DNA of 9,047 bases from CAZGOM01 sp964542875. GTDB lineage: Bacteria > Planctomycetota > Phycisphaerae > Phycisphaerales > Phycisphaeraceae. Below are positions 6,244 through 9,047 of the stretch, piece by piece. The stretch spans positions 1 to 9,047 of the forward strand of contig CAZIWA010000177.1 of the NCBI GenBank assembly GCA_964542875.1, written 5' to 3'. The position numbers and the translations under genes are program-made. Within the stretch, counting starts at the first letter, position 1, and each line of letters starts with the position of its first letter. Under the pieces are notes generated by a model that saw only the letters and a list, made by a program, of their open reading frames with translations, ran no database searches and was not told the origin of the DNA.

Positions 6244-6795
6244 GTGGCCTATGTGTGGGGACAACGCGAAGGCGGGCCGGGCTCCGGGGCGTTGGCGTCA
6301 GGGGTGGCAGCGGCAGCGGTGGCGTGGACGGGGATGATCGTCTGGCTGGCGATGCGCAAACACGGAGGGACAGGGTTTTCGGTTTTCTATAATCTGCCGA
6401 TCACCATCGCGTTCATCGGGCTGTGCGCGCACGAAGGATGGATGTTCAGAACGCTTGGTTTCAAGCAATACCTGCGGGAACATGCGCCGGTGCTGGTGGT
6501 ATGGACGCTGGGGTTTGTGGTGTTGTATTTCCGGCTGATCACCAAATCCGTGGATGTGTCAGGCCACATGACGTGGGCGCTGATCATGGCGGGGCAGTGC
6601 CATGCGTACCGGCTGCCGGGGTGGTTTAGCGCGCTGGTGTGGGCGGTGTGCCTGCAGGTGGTGCTGCTGAAGTTTTTCGTGCTGGGCGGGGTGTCGGGGC
6701 CGGTGGGGATTGTGGTGGGTGGGGTGTTGGGGGGGATGATGGTGGGATGGCGGAGAAGTGAAGAGCGAAGTGAAAAGTTTAAAGTGAAAAGTTAA
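6244..6795 (+). CDS. Small polytopic membrane protein, possibly a degenerate PAP2-like protein
   Basis: A 183-residue protein with about five to six hydrophobic segments (near residues 16-37, 45-63, 81-99, 108-119, 125-147 and 150-168), so an integral inner-membrane protein. SGHM (106-109) followed by a membrane segment with His120 and a late Gly-rich helix recalls the PSGH motif and final helix of PAP2 phosphatases, but the third motif (SRxxxxxHxxxD) is not recognisable, so the assignment is weak. I prefer GTG 6244, two bases after the hydrolase stop, with GGGG at 6232-6235 as a modest ribosome site. The open frame extends upstream into the hydrolase gene, but that portion is not coding. The last residues (SEERSEKFKVKS) are encoded by a simple AAGTGAA repeat. 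It is probably the third gene of the operon starting at 4773. Confidence 0.68.
   Translation: MAYVWGQREGGPGSGALASGVAAAAVAWTGMIVWLAMRKHGGTGFSVFYNLPITIAFIGLCAHEGWMFRTLGFKQYLREHAPVLVVWTLGFVVLYFRLITKSVDVSGHMTWALIMAGQCHAYRLPGWFSALVWAVCLQVVLLKFFVLGGVSGPVGIVVGGVLGGMMVGWRRSEERSEKFKVKS
6756..6793 (+). repeat. AAGTGAAAAGTT short tandem repeat at a gene end
   Basis: AAGTGAAAAGTT occurs perfectly at 6768-6779 and 6782-6793, with a shorter AAGTGAA at 6756-6762. The period is 12-14 bases. The array encodes the charged tail of the membrane protein and reaches into its stop codon. Its A-rich composition contrasts with the very G-rich coding sequence just upstream, so it probably came in as a spacer repeat. 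Confidence 0.6.
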
Positions 6796-6826
6796 GACAA
6801 GATAGAGGTCGGGGCGTGGTGGTGCG

Positions 6827-8509
6827 TTATTGAGGGTTGGCGGGGGGTTGGTCGGTGTCGAGCATTTGCATCTCGAGGCCTTTGACCTCCTGAAGGTTTT
6901 TGCCGGCGATGGCCTGGAGTTCGCCGTACATGCCGGTGGTGGCGATGAGGACGCGTTCGAGTTGTTCTTCGCGCTTGGCCCATTGCTTCATGATGGCTTT
7001 GCGTTCTTTGTCGAGGTCTTCGCGCATGATGTTGAAGGCGTCGGCGATGGCTTCCACGCGGCGTTTGAAATTGGGGCCGGTGAGGTACTGATAGACAAGT
7101 TCCATCTTGGTTTGCTGGCCTTCGGAGGCGAGGCGGGCGCCGGCGACCTCAAGGATGGATTGGCGCAGGCAGAGGGCGACGGGGATGAGCATGCGGGGGT
7201 GGGTGACCCAAATGTCGCCGACGCGGTCGAAGGAATCGACGTTTTTAGGGAGCGCGGTGGAGACGATGATGGCGATGTCGGCTTTGGCGGCGCGCTGGTC
7301 GTCGCGGAGTTTTGGGAGCCAGGTGTCGGACCAGTTTTTGGTTTGTTTGGATTCCCAGAGGATGGTGCCTGAGAGGATGCCGGCGGGGGTGATGATGCGT
7401 TGGAGGAGGTCTCCGCCATGCTCGCCTTTGGGTACGGGGTCAAGCTTGTCGTGGGGGAAGCGGGCACCGAGGAGGGATTCAAGCTGGAGTTCAAGGGCTT
7501 CGCCCTGGAGCTGCTGAGAGCCTTGTTCGACCTTGCGGTTGAGTTCGTCGATCTTGCGGCCAAGGGAGGCGATGTGCTCTTCTTTTTCCTTGAGGCGAAG
7601 ACCGAGTTTTTCTTCGGCTTCTTTTTTGGCTTCCTCGCGGGTTTTGCCGATTTCCTCTGAGATGCGGGTTTGGACGGTGAGCTCCATTTCGCGGGCTTTG
7701 TCTTCCAGGTCCCGCTGCTGGCGCAGGAGATCGGCCTGGAGCTTTTGCGCTTCGGCGAGCTTGTCGCTGCGCTGTTTCAGGATGGCGTTAAGCTCGGTGA
7801 GCTGGTCGTCTTTCTGCTTGAGGTCGGTGTCGAGGGCGAGCTTGGCTTTGCGGGATTCTTCCGCGGCGATTTTCTCGCGTTCGGATTTGAGCTGGGCCTG
7901 GTATTGCGCGGCGAGGGTTTGCTCGCGCTGGGCGGCCTGGGTGAGCTTTTCCTGTGAGGCTTTGAGTTCCTGGTTTTTCTCAAAGAGCTTGAGGCTGGCC
8001 TGGTCCTGGGCTTCCTTGATGGCCTGGGTGCGGATGGCTTCCTTGGATTCCTGGATGCGTTTTTGGATGGTGAGGTCCATCTCGCGCTTTTCTTCTTCAA
8101 GCTTCCGCTGGGCTTCGATGAGCTGGGCCTGGGCTTTTTGGGCTTCCTGGAGTTTTTCGCCTCGCTGGTTGAAGAGGGTTTGAAGCTGGGCGAGGTCGGC
8201 GTCTTTTTTGGTGATGTCGTCGTTTAGGGCCTGGCGGGCTTTTTTAGACTCTTCGGCGGCGATTTTGGCGCGCTCTTCCTTGAGCCTGGCGGCGACGGCC
8301 TGGTCGAGGGATTGCTTTTCCTGTTCGAGCTGGGTCTGGTGGTTTTTAAGGGATTCCTCGCGGGCGAGAATGTCGGCGTCCTTCTGGGCCAGGCGGCGTT
8401 CATACTCCCGCTTGGCGGACTCCACCAAGGGGGCTGCAAGCGATTCGGTGAGCTTGATGGGGTTTTGGCACTTGGGGCAGGTGATGGTGGGCTCGGTGAA
8501 GGTGGACAT
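6827..8509 (-). CDS. DUF2130 protein: long coiled coil plus PD-(D/E)XK-like domain
   Basis: A 560-residue protein of the DUF2130 type. It opens with a two-cysteine knuckle, CPKC (11-14), too small to be a complete zinc ribbon alone. Residues about 30-335 are a highly charged coiled coil rich in Lys, Glu, Gln and Ala. Residues 336-470 form the conserved domain: GEALELQLESLL, then GGD (365-367), then WESKQTKNW (385-393). The order Glu340/344, Asp367, Glu386-x-Lys388 matches the PD-(D/E)XK nuclease core. A further helical region follows to the C-terminus. Its biological role is not established to my knowledge; DNA binding or cleavage is inferred from the motif. The coiled coil contains an internal duplication. 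The ATG at 8509 has no Shine-Dalgarno. It converges on the membrane protein with a 31-bp gap and is divergent from the VOC gene. Confidence 0.85.
   Translation of the reverse strand: MSTFTEPTITCPKCQNPIKLTESLAAPLVESAKREYERRLAQKDADILAREESLKNHQTQLEQEKQSLDQAVAARLKEERAKIAAEESKKARQALNDDITKKDADLAQLQTLFNQRGEKLQEAQKAQAQLIEAQRKLEEEKREMDLTIQKRIQESKEAIRTQAIKEAQDQASLKLFEKNQELKASQEKLTQAAQREQTLAAQYQAQLKSEREKIAAEESRKAKLALDTDLKQKDDQLTELNAILKQRSDKLAEAQKLQADLLRQQRDLEDKAREMELTVQTRISEEIGKTREEAKKEAEEKLGLRLKEKEEHIASLGRKIDELNRKVEQGSQQLQGEALELQLESLLGARFPHDKLDPVPKGEHGGDLLQRIITPAGILSGTILWESKQTKNWSDTWLPKLRDDQRAAKADIAIIVSTALPKNVDSFDRVGDIWVTHPRMLIPVALCLRQSILEVAGARLASEGQQTKMELVYQYLTGPNFKRRVEAIADAFNIMREDLDKERKAIMKQWAKREEQLERVLIATTGMYGELQAIAGKNLQEVKGLEMQMLDTDQPPANPQ
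7571..8332 (-). repeat. Internal duplication within the coiled coil of the DUF2130 gene
   Basis: Protein residues about 60-182 (DNA 7964-8332) align with residues about 191-313 (7571-7939) at a constant 131-residue offset and no gaps. Anchors are KIAAEES at 82-88 and 213-219, and REMDLTIQKRI versus REMELTVQTRI. The DNA is also visibly similar at these anchors, for example GCGGCGATTTT near 8260 and 7865. This points to a duplication of about 393 bp that has since diverged. Confidence 0.7.
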
Positions 8510-8570
8510 AGGGGAGTGGTCCGATTGGGGTAGGAGCGGGATGTTAAACTCCCGGGAACACCAATTTATC

Positions 8571-8577
8571 AGAGGAG
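8571..8577 (+). promoter_or_regulatory. Ribosome binding site that decides the VOC start
   Basis: AGAGGAG ends three bases before the ATG at 8581 and six bases before the ATG at 8584. The second spacing is normal, so 8584 is the preferred start; the two differ by one methionine. Confidence 0.7.
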
Positions 8578-8583
8578 CGCATG

Positions 8584-9047
8584 ATGGCAGGCAAAATCAA
8601 TCCGATTCCCGAGGGCTATGAAACGGTTTCGCCGAGCTTGATCGTCAAAGGCGGGGCAGCGGCGCTGGAGTTTTACAAGAAGGCTTTTGGCGCGGTGGAG
8701 TTTTTCAGGCTGGATATGCCTGATGGCCGGCTGGGGCATGCGGAGTTTCGGATCGGCAAGTCCAAGTTCATGCTGGCCGATGAGTTTCCGGAATATGGGA
8801 TCAAGAGCCCGGAATCCTATGGCGGGACGGGCGTGACGATGCATATGTATGTGGAGGACGTGGATGCGTTCGCCGCCAAGGCGGTGGCGGCGGGGATCAA
8901 AGTGGTGCGGCCGATCACCAATGAATTTTATGGTGACCGGGTGGGGAAATTCGTCGACCCTTATGGGCATATGTGGATGATTGCGACGCATGTGGAAGAG
9001 GTGTCGCACGCGGAGATGAAGAAGCGGTGCGATGCGTTGTATGGGGG
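8584..9047 (+). CDS. VOC family protein (PhnB/glyoxalase-like), 3' end outside window
   Basis: The 154 readable codons cover nearly all of a PhnB-like vicinal-oxygen-chelate protein, usually about 150-160 residues. Visible family features are VSPSLIVKGGAAALEFYKKAFGA laid out over residues 15-37, LGHAEFRIG (50-58) with the likely metal-ligand position His51, MLADEFPE (63-70), the strand VTMHMYVEDVDAF (84-96), and YGDRVGKFVDPYGHMWMIAT (116-135) before ATHVEEVS. Members of this group are small cytoplasmic proteins often labelled glyoxalase/bleomycin resistance; the actual substrate is unknown. The tail AEMKKRCDALYG is typical, so only a few codons are missing. It is divergent from the DUF2130 gene across 74 bp. 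Confidence 0.88.
   Translation, partial: MAGKINPIPEGYETVSPSLIVKGGAAALEFYKKAFGAVEFFRLDMPDGRLGHAEFRIGKSKFMLADEFPEYGIKSPESYGGTGVTMHMYVEDVDAFAAKAVAAGIKVVRPITNEFYGDRVGKFVDPYGHMWMIATHVEEVSHAEMKKRCDALYG

Noticed and set aside
6717..6735. G-quadruplex-like tracts within the membrane-protein gene
   Set aside because: They encode the Gly-rich last membrane helix, so protein coding explains the G runs. There is no reason to infer a regulatory role.
7533..8183. 216-codon + strand open frame rich in Ser, Phe, Leu and Trp opposite the coiled coil
   Set aside because: Complement of Lys/Glu/Gln codons gives Ser/Phe/Leu-rich frames that mimic membrane proteins. No start signal or family match.

Overview
The window is a GC-rich, gene-dense stretch of bacterial chromosome. 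It most resembles a Planctomycetota genome, possibly Phycisphaerae-like. This is inferred from the YetA/exo-rhamnogalacturonan-lyase-like enzyme, an orphan protein of a type I associate with planctomycetes, several starts without a clear Shine-Dalgarno, and simple G- or A/G-rich spacer repeats between genes. It is not proven by any marker gene. Seven protein genes are supported, the last cut by the window end. I see no rRNA, tRNA, CRISPR array or complete mobile element. No gap between genes exceeds about 170 bases.

Layout: bases 1-50 carry two near-identical 16-bp repeats that look like the end of an insertion sequence whose transposase lies outside the window. A promoter with a perfect TATAAT leads into a 370-residue protein that joins an archaeal-type adenylate-kinase-like P-loop domain to a nucleoside-deoxyribosyltransferase-like domain (165-1277, +). 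It converges on an AraC-family regulator (1426-2277, -) across a spacer with a G-quadruplex-type repeat. The regulator is divergent from a 724-residue RIFT-barrel/alpha-alpha-toroid polysaccharide-acting enzyme (2431-4605, +). The 153-bp region between these two holds a second G-quadruplex motif and is the probable site of regulation.

A tight three-gene + strand operon follows (4773-6795): a two-domain orphan protein with a Pro/Ala linker, an alpha/beta-hydrolase joined to it by a GTGA overlap, and a small polytopic membrane protein. It converges on a DUF2130 protein (6827-8509, -) that has a long internally duplicated coiled coil and a PD-(D/E)XK-like nuclease core. Divergent from that is a PhnB-like VOC protein (8584 to beyond the window, +).

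Functionally, the clearest pairing is the AraC regulator with the divergent YetA-like enzyme, consistent with sugar-responsive control of pectin or oligosaccharide breakdown. The remaining genes look like ordinary chromosomal neighbours. I found no defence island or obviously new multi-gene system. The most unusual items are the kinase/deoxyribosyltransferase fusion, the duplicated coiled-coil nuclease-like protein, and the orphan/hydrolase/membrane operon.
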